Origin: Desulfobia sp.
Lineage (GTDB): Bacteria; Desulfobacterota; Desulfobulbia; Desulfobulbales; SURF-16
Assembly (NCBI GenBank): GCA_030608985.1
Contig: JAUWDC010000105.1
Span: 1-5,605 of the forward strand
Reading direction: 5' to 3'
DNA length: 5,605 nt
How positions within the stretch are numbered: the stretch's first letter is position 1; the number at the start of each line of letters is the position of its first letter. Shown piece after piece: positions 1 through 4,708 of the stretch. Made by a program: the position numbers and the translations under genes. The notes below the pieces were generated by a model. It searched no databases, had not been told where the DNA came from, and worked only from the letters and a program-made list of their open reading frames with translations.

Positions 1-617
1 CTCAAAAGTTCAGGGTCATGGCTGATAACCACAATCGTGTTCCCACGTTTATTCATTTCAACAAATAATCCAGTCACCTTATCAGCGGTCTCTTTATCAA
101 TATTTGAAGTCGGTTCATCGGCAAAGAGTATTTCAGGGTCGTGGACAAGGGCGCGAGCCAGTGAAACCCGTTGCCTTTCGCCTCCTGAAAGCTGTCTTGG
201 AAGATGATTGGCTCTGTCGGTCAGTCCAACCTTTTCCAACAGAGACATTGCCTTTTGCTTTCGTTGTTTTAGATTCATGGAAGTCACCACAAGGGGGAAG
301 GAAACGTTTTCCCAGGCCGATATGGAATCCCACAGCTGATATTCCTGAAAGACTATTCCTATCCTGTTTTTTCTGTATATGGCTTGACGTACATCAGAAG
401 CAGTACATATATCTTTTCCCTCCACCAGGATCTGACCTGAACTGGGTCGGTCAAGGGCAGCCATCAGGGCAAGCAAGGTACTTTTTCCGGAGCCGGAAGG
501 TCCGACAACAGATGTCCAGCTACCCTCTGCTATATGGCAGCTTACATCCCGCAATCCCCAGACATGATTGTTACTGTCCAGTTGATACCGTTTGGAGACA
601 TTCTGAACCTCAATCAT
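1..617 (-). CDS. ABC transporter ATP-binding protein, LolD/MacB type (3' end beyond window)
   Basis: Cytoplasmic ATPase of an ABC transporter; 205 codons are visible and the reading frame runs open off position 1, so the C-terminus is missing. All nucleotide-binding motifs are present in order: Walker A GPSGSGKST (residues 39-47), Q-loop glutamine in GIVFQEYQL (Q91), signature LSGGERQRV (143-151), Walker B ending LFADEPTS (D167, E168), a D-loop SNID and the H-loop histidine in VISHDPELL (H200). The LSGGERQRV signature and overall spacing are typical of the LolD/MacB/FtsE subfamily, which energises FtsX-like permeases. The neighbouring permease at 1310-2458 is exactly that type, so the two probably form one transporter; substrate unknown. 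I chose ATG 617 because homologs begin near IEVQNVSKRY. An in-frame ATG at 638 would add MTFCESF. Neither start has a convincing ribosome-binding site. The gene lies beyond a terminator-like hairpin and may have its own promoter. Confidence 0.95.
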   Translation of the reverse strand, partial: MIEVQNVSKRYQLDSNNHVWGLRDVSCHIAEGSWTSVVGPSGSGKSTLLALMAALDRPSSGQILVEGKDICTASDVRQAIYRKNRIGIVFQEYQLWDSISAWENVSFPLVVTSMNLKQRKQKAMSLLEKVGLTDRANHLPRQLSGGERQRVSLARALVHDPEILFADEPTSNIDKETADKVTGLFVEMNKRGNTIVVISHDPELL

Positions 618-725
618 GAAAGACTCGCAAAAAGTCATAATTTGAATTATCGCCACCAGTAATATCAAGTATTAAAAAAGACTCACGCGGCGTATGAGTG
701 CTTTTTACGAATACGTCAATCAAAC
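618..725 (-). other. Intergenic region upstream of the ABC ATPase gene
   Basis: A 108-bp AT-rich spacer. It holds the hairpin at 674-706 and, on the minus strand, a possible -35-like TTGATA (668-663) followed 17 bases later by TCAAAT, which matches the -10 consensus at four of six positions. This is too weak to call a promoter with confidence. The part next to the ATPase start contains GACTCGCAAAAAGTC (622-636), an imperfect palindrome with GACT/AGTC ends. Confidence 0.4.
674..706 (-). terminator. Probable bidirectional intrinsic terminator after the cytochrome c gene
   Basis: ACTCA (681-685) pairs with TGAGT (695-699) around a 9-base GC-rich loop. The flanking A-tract plus G (675-680) can extend the stem against CTTTTT (701-706) with one bulged base. 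On the minus strand the stem is followed by CTTTTTT about 20 bases past the cytochrome stop. The symmetry would also work for plus-strand transcripts. The core stem is only five pairs, so strength is uncertain. Confidence 0.6.
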
Positions 726-1292
726 TCATTTCTTTTTTAATTTCTGTTCAAGGTCTTGCCGTTCATCATCGGCATAAGGATTCTTCCCCCAATTTCTCGT
801 TTTAGGTGCTTCATAAGGAGGATCAACAGCCAGGCTGCGAATGAAGGCAATAATATGAGAAATTTCTTTGTCTGAAAGAACGTGTTTCCATTGAGGCATG
901 ATGTGTGACAAATTATTGGCCTTTCCTCCAAATTTAATCACCTTGAAAAGGCGCACATCATTCTGCATATTCATATAAAAACCATTTGTGTGATCTCTGG
1001 GAGGTGGTTGCAGAGCCTCATTTTTTGCCCTTGGGCCCCGGCCATTTCCCTCTTGACCGTGGCAAGGAGTGCAGTATTGCTGATAAATCCTCGCCCCCCG
1101 TTTCACATTGCCGGCAGCAAAAGAATTGGACCCTGCAAAAAATCCAATGACGACGCAAAGAATAATCGTGATTTGAATACTCTTATTTTCACCACAGAGA
1201 ACACGGAGACCACAGAGAAATTTTTTATTATAATCAGTTGCCTCTGTGAACTCTGTGCGCTCTGTGGTTGATTTATGTTTTAACGGTTTCAT
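726..1292 (-). CDS. Monoheme c-type cytochrome with repeat-derived N-terminal extension
   Basis: Class I-like monoheme cytochrome c, expected in the periplasm as a soluble electron shuttle. The heme motif CTPCH is at residues 74-78 and the likely distal ligand is M132 in SHIMPQW. The helix FIRSLA near residues 150-155 is typical of the fold's C-terminal part. A hydrophobic segment (about 39-54) and the A-x-A-like site SFA|A (57-60) form a signal peptide. Before it lie 38 residues instead of the usual few, because codons 9-34 are encoded by a palindromic repeat (1191-1268). Without those codons the protein would begin MKPLKHKS, then ENKSIQITII, an ordinary signal peptide. No in-frame ATG, GTG or TTG occurs between the start at 1292 and the mature protein, so 1292 is the only normal start. 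The mature part is closely similar to the product of 3974-4408. The gene starts 17 bases after the permease stop, without a clear ribosome-binding site. Export competence is uncertain. Confidence 0.9.
   Translation of the reverse strand: MKPLKHKSTTERTEFTEATDYNKKFLCGLRVLCGENKSIQITIILCVVIGFFAGSNSFAAGNVKRGARIYQQYCTPCHGQEGNGRGPRAKNEALQPPPRDHTNGFYMNMQNDVRLFKVIKFGGKANNLSHIMPQWKHVLSDKEISHIIAFIRSLAVDPPYEAPKTRNWGKNPYADDERQDLEQKLKKK
1191..1268. repeat. Palindromic CACAGAG-type repeat element inside the cytochrome coding sequence
   Basis: Left arm 1191-1217 and right arm 1242-1268 are each 27 bp and consist of three tandem 9-bp units close to ACCACAGAG (right arm in reverse complement). The arms match at 22 of 27 positions when one is reverse-complemented, and the outer nonamers are perfect. 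The 24-bp centre is AT-rich. The total of 78 bp equals 26 codons, and the element coincides exactly with codons 9-34 of the cytochrome. Similar CACAGAG arrays are, from memory, common interspersed repeats in several bacterial phyla including Desulfobacterota; I could not search for other copies. Confidence 0.88.
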
Positions 1293-1309
1293 AATTAGTC
1301 ACTGTATCA

Positions 1310-2458
1310 TCACATCATCGTCGTCATCGGCGGTGTCACGGCAGTTTTCCAGGTACTGATTATTGTCCCAAGCATGGTCAGGACCAGACCAAAAAGAAAG
1401 GAAAACAGTGCCGGCATTGGAGTGAAAAGCGCGGGTACTGGAAAATCAGGTATCCAGGAAGATCCGCTGATAAACAGTGGGGCTATGCCAATTCCATTCC
1501 CTAGTCTTAACCATACCATGGCCAGCAGCAAGGCAGAGAGACTCCCTCCCAAGGCTAAGATTAAATTCTCAAAACAGGTCAACTCCATAACTTCCAGGGT
1601 CTGCCATCCTGTGGCCTTTAAAATACCAATTTCTCGTTTTCGAGCCCCTCTGCCGAAGCCTGAGAGGATGAGAAGTGCGGGAATAGACAAGGCAAACGCG
1701 GTGACATAAAACATAAAAAAAACACCTGCCTGTAAATCAAAGCCACGGTTTACGAACTGGCGTACAATCTTTTTTGTTTGTATCCGTAAAGGCGGAACCA
1801 TTTCCCACGGTTTTCCCCGGCTGTTGAGCAGCTCAGCAATTTGATCCTCTGTGCCGGGTCGACAGTAAATGAGGATTTCTGATGCGTAGCCCGGTAGCTT
1901 GAATATCTGCTCGGCAGCGTGAAAGGGGATAATAATCATAGCTCCGGACCAGAGGGAGCTATCTGGGTCAATGATCTTCGTGACTTCAAAGGGTAAGGGA
2001 GGGAAAAGGGAAAACCGTAGTTCACTTCCGACACGTAATTCTAATCGATCAGCAAGGGATCTTCCAAGGACTGCCTGGACAGCTTGATCCTTCTGTGATT
2101 CAGCAGGAGGGAAAAAATCAGTGGAATCAATTCCTACCACAACAACGAGTTCTTCCCCGATGTAGGTTCGACCGACAATCCTCGGCATCACCTTTGTCAC
2201 GCCTGGAATTTCTTCGAATCTAGAGAGCTGTTCTAACGCAACAGGTCCATTTCGACCATATTGAGAACGGCTGACATAGAGATCCGCTCCCCCTTCTATC
2301 GATACCATTGATTGGGAGCGCACCCCCTCGGAGACAGCAATGGCAGAGACAAAGGGAAGCAACACCCCTATGAGGCAGAGAAGTACCACCAGACTCCTTC
2401 CTCGATTTCGATAAACAGAAGAAACAGCTTCAAAAAATAAATTCAGGTGTTTCTGCAT
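1310..2458 (-). CDS. FtsX-like/MacB-type ABC transporter permease
   Basis: Inner-membrane permease of the MacB/LolC/FtsX class, 382 residues, near the usual length for LolC/E-type single permeases. Four hydrophobic segments are visible: about 22-43, 245-268, 297-318 and 348-368. A large periplasmic domain (about 45-240, MacB_PCD-like) lies between the first and second, the standard 1+3 topology. After the second segment, RKREIGILKATGW (273-285) is the family's conserved cytoplasmic coupling stretch that contacts the ATPase. Members of this class act on periplasmic or membrane-embedded substrates such as lipoproteins, peptides or macrolides rather than importing nutrients. The likely ATPase partner is encoded at 1-617, separated by a cytochrome gene. 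The start at 2458 is the only ATG before the first membrane segment. The ribosome-binding site is weak. No substrate can be read from the sequence. Confidence 0.93.
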   Translation of the reverse strand: MQKHLNLFFEAVSSVYRNRGRSLVVLLCLIGVLLPFVSAIAVSEGVRSQSMVSIEGGADLYVSRSQYGRNGPVALEQLSRFEEIPGVTKVMPRIVGRTYIGEELVVVVGIDSTDFFPPAESQKDQAVQAVLGRSLADRLELRVGSELRFSLFPPLPFEVTKIIDPDSSLWSGAMIIIPFHAAEQIFKLPGYASEILIYCRPGTEDQIAELLNSRGKPWEMVPPLRIQTKKIVRQFVNRGFDLQAGVFFMFYVTAFALSIPALLILSGFGRGARKREIGILKATGWQTLEVMELTCFENLILALGGSLSALLLAMVWLRLGNGIGIAPLFISGSSWIPDFPVPALFTPMPALFSFLFGLVLTMLGTIISTWKTAVTPPMTTMM

Positions 2459-2523
2459 ATCAGGGGCCAGATGACAGAAGGTTGAAATCTAAAAATTTTA
2501 AAGCCACATTCCACTTTAGTGGG

Positions 2524-2829
2524 TTAATTGTTGAAATTGCTTACCATCGACAACCTGTCAGGGGAATAGGAAAAACCGGCAGGAATCGGGTAAATCTCAA
2601 CCAGGGGGTCAGTCTGTAGCCTGGGGTCATAGTCACTGAAATTCCAGACAGGAGCCATCACTGCTCCCATACCGACCCCTCCTATCTCCTGTTGAAAGTG
2701 GAGTGTGTCAGCTTTATTATCAACTATAGTATCCCACTGATACACTCCGGAATCGAACAAAAGTACTGCGCAGACAACAGCAAAAAGAACGGCTAATGTT
2801 GTCAGAACTCCTATTACCTGCTTCTGCAT
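2524..2829 (-). CDS. Small membrane-anchored periplasmic protein, unknown function
   Basis: I do not recognise this 101-residue protein. Residues about 5-25 form one hydrophobic segment after a short MQKQ n-region, without a clear cleavage site, so it is probably a single-pass anchor with about 75 residues in the periplasm. The only cysteine (C20) lies inside the hydrophobic segment and does not fit a lipobox (preceded by FAVV). There is no CXXCH motif or evident metal site. The periplasmic part is rich in aromatic and acidic residues and has a glycine- and methionine-containing patch GVGMGAVMAP and a proline-rich stretch near IYPIPAG. It starts 9 bases after the cupredoxin stop and ends 65 bases before the permease start, so it is very likely cotranscribed with both. 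Possible roles include a tether or accessory subunit for a neighbouring redox protein or for the ABC permease; this is inference from position only. Confidence 0.72.
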   Translation of the reverse strand: MQKQVIGVLTTLAVLFAVVCAVLLFDSGVYQWDTIVDNKADTLHFQQEIGGVGMGAVMAPVWNFSDYDPRLQTDPLVEIYPIPAGFSYSPDRLSMVSNFNN

Positions 2830-2838
2830 AGATACTTA

Positions 2839-3264
2839 TCAGCGGCGACGACGGCGTCTTGTACCCGTATCCTCAGCAGCGCCTTCCTCACCAGGTTTTG
2901 TGACTGCAGGTTCTTCACCAACAACACTGATCATGGCCTGCATGGAATGAATCGGGCAGTAATACGGATAATCTCCAGGCACCCGGAAGGTGTAACTGAA
3001 TGTTGTTCCTCTCAGAAGGAGATAGGAAAAAAACTTATTATTATGGCGCATATCCACTCCTGAGATAACCCAGTGGCCATAATTCATTTTATTTTCCCAG
3101 ACCACGGTATCCCCTACGTTGATGACAGGATCCGGCGGATAGAAATTAAAGTTACGGATTTCAATGTGGATTGTTTCCGCATGGACGCCTGACGTTGCAG
3201 AGAAAAACAGGGCTATTCCTACTATAAAGCCGGCAACTAATTGCTTCATATTTAATTGCTTCAT
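2839..3264 (-). CDS. Plastocyanin-like cupredoxin (type 1 copper protein) with polyarginine tail
   Basis: Secreted blue-copper electron carrier. Counted from ATG 3264, the type 1 copper ligands are H64 (in YGHWV), C103, H106 and M111 in CPIHSMQAM, the plastocyanin/amicyanin C-x2-H-x4-M pattern. IEIRNFNFYPPDPVINVGDT is the typical first strand region. A signal peptide precedes it, with cleavage likely at GVHA|E near residue 29. After the copper domain comes an acidic, proline-containing linker (GEEPAVTKPGEEGAAED) ending in six arginines, unusual for a cupredoxin. Three in-frame ATGs (3270, 3264, 3249) exist because a 15-bp unit is duplicated here. I prefer 3264 because AAAAAAGG lies 7 bases upstream of it but only 1 base from 3270. 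It sits 21 to 27 bases after the c554-like gene and probably exchanges electrons with the co-encoded cytochromes. Confidence 0.92.
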   Translation of the reverse strand: MKQLNMKQLVAGFIVGIALFFSATSGVHAETIHIEIRNFNFYPPDPVINVGDTVVWENKMNYGHWVISGVDMRHNNKFFSYLLLRGTTFSYTFRVPGDYPYYCPIHSMQAMISVVGEEPAVTKPGEEGAAEDTGTRRRRRR

Positions 3265-3267
3265 ATT
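3238..3267. repeat. Exact 15-bp tandem duplication at the cupredoxin start
   Basis: The unit taattgcttcatatt occurs twice without a mismatch (3238-3252 and 3253-3267). On the coding strand each copy encodes NMKQL, so the protein begins MNMKQLNMKQL. The duplication is in frame and leaves three possible ATG starts. Confidence 0.97.
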
Positions 3268-3291
3268 CATACCTTTTTTGTACAGACCTGG

Positions 3292-3873
3292 TTATTTATT
3301 TACCTGGTATTCAGGAGTATGATACTTCAATTTAACCGGATCGTGGCCCGGCCAGTCATGCTCGCTGGCATCAAAAGGATCCTGCAACTTCCTGGTAGGA
3401 CTCTTATCGTTATGACATAGTGTACAGGTCGTGGAAGGATCTTTAATTATACCGCTACGGATAATCTCTTCATCAGTATAGGTCCGGCTATGTTTTCCCA
3501 TTACCTTGTTGTAGTCTTTGCCGGCACCATGACAGGATTCACAACTGACCCCGATCATGCTTGGAGTTTTTTCAAAACTGACAAAACCACCTGGTTTCCC
3601 ATATCCTGTGGTATGGCAGGGAAGACAACTTTGATCTTTTGTATAATCCTTTTGCGGATCAAGTCCGGCCTTTTTCTTGATCTCTGCTCGTTCACCGGGC
3701 TTAAGGATTTCATAAGACAAGGCCATTGATGTTGTTTTCCAACTTTTCCAGACTTTACGATGACATTTCTTACATGTTTTTACACCAGCATAATCTGAAA
3801 TTTTGGGTTCCTGTGCAGATGCGAGAGAAGCACTAAAAAGAACAAGACTAGCAATTATCAGTATTTTTTTCAT
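3292..3873 (-). CDS. Tetraheme c-type cytochrome, cytochrome c554 family
   Basis: Periplasmic multiheme electron-transfer protein of 193 residues. A signal peptide with cleavage at ASA|Q (18-21) is followed by four CXXCH motifs: CKKCH (34-38), CLPCH (83-87), CESCH (111-115) and CTLCH (150-154). The N-terminal pattern YAGVKTCKKCHRKVWKSWK, the stretch CHTTGYGKPGGF and GVSCESCHGAG are characteristic of the cytochrome c554/c' superfamily, whose founding member from Nitrosomonas takes electrons from hydroxylamine oxidoreductase. Further histidines (H128, H172, H177, H185) could serve as distal ligands. Related proteins occur in many lineages, so the electron donor cannot be inferred. The start has a good ribosome-binding site (GTGAGG ending 5 bases upstream). 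The gene follows the monoheme cytochrome after about 100 bases that contain a palindromic repeat, and it precedes the cupredoxin closely. Confidence 0.94.
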   Translation of the reverse strand: MKKILIIASLVLFSASLASAQEPKISDYAGVKTCKKCHRKVWKSWKTTSMALSYEILKPGERAEIKKKAGLDPQKDYTKDQSCLPCHTTGYGKPGGFVSFEKTPSMIGVSCESCHGAGKDYNKVMGKHSRTYTDEEIIRSGIIKDPSTTCTLCHNDKSPTRKLQDPFDASEHDWPGHDPVKLKYHTPEYQVNK

Positions 3874-3889
3874 ATCGTCCTCACGTTAA

Positions 3890-3979
3890 ATTTATAATTA
3901 AAAATTGAGAATTAAAATGAAGGAATATAGAATCAGATAACTTCCGTCATTATCAATTATCCATTATCAATTATCAATT
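3890..3979. repeat. Palindromic repeat with heptamer-array arms (ATTATCA type)
   Basis: The right arm (3949-3976) is four tandem 7-bp units, ATTATCA with one C variant. The left arm (3890-3917) is four degenerate heptamers of the type ATTAAAA/ATTGAGA, and it aligns with the reverse complement of the right arm (about 18 of 24 positions plus a gap). The core AAAAATTGAGAATT / AAAAATTGATAATT differs at one position. The element fills almost all of the spacer between two cytochrome genes and overlaps the end of the gene at 3974-4408. It would form a stem in the transcript. Confidence 0.75.
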
Positions 3980-4408
3980 TTTTTCCTGTTCCTGTGGTGG
4001 AATAGGAGTACCCGTCCACTCTGGATTCTTAGCCAAAGATCGAACATAGGCAATAACATCCCATATCTGTTTGTCTTTTAATATATGTTTCCACTGGGGC
4101 ATAATATGGGAAAAGTTCATGGACTTTCCCCCATCTCTAACGGTTTTGAACAACTGAACGTCAGTACGTACGTTCATAATCTTTCCGTCGGTGTGATTCC
4201 TGGGAGCCGGATCAAACTTTTCAACCTTCATTCGAGTACCATCTCCGGTACCATTTTTTCCATGGCATGGAGTACAGTACTGATCATACTGCCGTTTCCC
4301 CCTCTTTACATTTCCTGCCGCAAAACAGGAGGTGGTAAAGGCAATCAGTAATCCGACAGTGAGAATCGGGGCAACGACCCGAAAAAATTTGCAGCCTGTT
4401 TTCATCAT
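3974..4408 (-). CDS. Monoheme c-type cytochrome
   Basis: Periplasmic class I-like monoheme cytochrome c of 144 residues. A signal peptide (hydrophobic about 11-27, cleavage near CFA|A at 28-31) leads into AGNVKRGKRQYDQYCTPCHG, with the heme motif at residues 45-49. The probable distal ligand is M103 in SHIMPQW, and the C-terminal helix contains VIAYVRSLA. By eye, about 60 of roughly 100 mature positions are identical to the product of 726-1292, so the two are paralogs. Its N-terminus is normal, unlike that of its paralog. The start is well supported by GAGGAG (4413-4418); ATG 4408 and the adjacent ATG 4405 are both at acceptable spacing. It is the first gene of the putative operon, about 240 bases after a strong terminator. 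The last codons read QEQEKN, and the stop TGA lies inside a repeat element, so the C-terminus may have been reshaped by that repeat. Confidence 0.94.
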   Translation of the reverse strand: MMKTGCKFFRVVAPILTVGLLIAFTTSCFAAGNVKRGKRQYDQYCTPCHGKNGTGDGTRMKVEKFDPAPRNHTDGKIMNVRTDVQLFKTVRDGGKSMNFSHIMPQWKHILKDKQIWDVIAYVRSLAKNPEWTGTPIPPQEQEKN

Positions 4409-4412
4409 AATT

Positions 4413-4418
4413 CTCCTC
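4413..4418 (-). promoter_or_regulatory. Ribosome-binding site of the first operon gene
   Basis: GAGGAG on the minus strand ends 4 bases before ATG 4408 and 7 bases before ATG 4405. It is the best Shine-Dalgarno sequence in the window and supports the start of the monoheme cytochrome. Confidence 0.85.
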
Positions 4419-4515
4419 TACTGTTGTTACAGACCTCATAAGATATTATGCTCAAAGCATTTATATCTTGTTGGTATTGCAAGAAAAATGCAAAAGTTGG
4501 GCAAGCGCCGGTCTG

Positions 4516-4620
4516 AGTTTTAAGTTTTATGATTTAAGTGTTAAGTAACCCTCATCCCGGCACAACGAAACATGAAAGTTTGACCATCAACTTAAAACTT
4601 AAAACTTACAACTTAAAACT
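4516..4620. repeat. Palindromic repeat with heptamer-array arms (CTTAAAA type)
   Basis: The right arm 4590-4620 is built of tandem CTTAAAA heptamers (four units, one with CTTACAA). The left arm 4516-4546 matches its reverse complement at 27 of 31 positions. A 43-bp centre without internal repeats separates the arms. The element lies between the terminator of the upstream gene and the leader of the next operon. From memory, CTTAAAA/AATT-type intergenic arrays occur in several cytochrome-rich bacterial genomes; copies elsewhere could not be checked. Confidence 0.88.
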
Positions 4621-4647
4621 ACAACGTCTGCCTTCCTTCTCCAAGAG

Positions 4648-4682
4648 AAAAAACCGGGGTACTGCCTGAAGCAGTACCCCGG
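4648..4682 (-). terminator. Strong intrinsic terminator after the large cytochrome gene
   Basis: CCGGGGTACTGC (4654-4665) and GCAGTACCCCGG (4671-4682) form a perfect 12-bp, GC-rich stem with a 5-base loop. In the minus direction it is followed directly by TTTTTT (4653-4648). It lies 26 bases after the stop of the gene at 4709-5605 and cleanly separates it from the next operon. Confidence 0.95.
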
Positions 4683-4708
4683 CTCGGATTCCGTACGCAA
4701 GTGGATAC

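Larger units (their letters stand above)
4409..4708 (-). other. 300-bp intergenic region: terminator, palindromic repeat and operon leader
   Basis: Read in transcription order it contains the terminator of the upstream cytochrome gene (4682-4648), the heptamer palindrome (4620-4516), and about 100 bases of leader ending in the ribosome-binding site GAGGAG before the cytochrome at 4408. A promoter for the six-gene operon must lie here if the terminator is effective. On the minus strand I see TATAAA-like and CATAAT-like -10 candidates but no matching -35 at good spacing, so I do not assign a promoter. No gene, tRNA or other RNA is evident. Confidence 0.6.

Noticed and set aside
104..619. Long open plus-strand frame opposite the ABC ATPase
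   Set aside because: The minus strand encodes a complete set of ABC ATPase motifs over the same bases; the plus-strand product has no recognisable features.
990..1271. Plus-strand open frame over the cytochrome N-terminus
   Set aside because: It shares TTE/LCG-like peptides with the minus-strand product only because the CACAGAG element is palindromic; the rest is antisense to the cytochrome.
726..1292. Calling the repeat-bearing cytochrome a pseudogene
   Set aside because: The frame is intact, the heme and Met ligand motifs are preserved and a signal peptide remains; loss of export is possible but not shown.
2511..2522. Hairpin CCACT/AGTGG just after the unknown protein gene as a terminator
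   Set aside because: The stem is five pairs with a two-base loop and no T-tract follows directly in the minus direction; the downstream permease is probably cotranscribed.
1..4408. Nitrous oxide reductase (nos) accessory cluster
   Set aside because: Monoheme cytochromes and an ABC pair recall clade II nos loci, but the permease is FtsX-like rather than ABC-2-type, and no NosZ, NosD, NosL or ferredoxin gene is present in the window.
3974..4408. Lipoprotein assignment for the first monoheme cytochrome because of TTSC in its signal peptide
   Set aside because: The residue at -3 is threonine rather than L, V or I, and a normal cleavage site follows three residues later.
3890..4620. CRISPR array
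   Set aside because: The repeat units are 7 bp, directly tandem and arranged as inverted arms; there are no 25- to 40-bp repeats with unique spacers and no cas genes.
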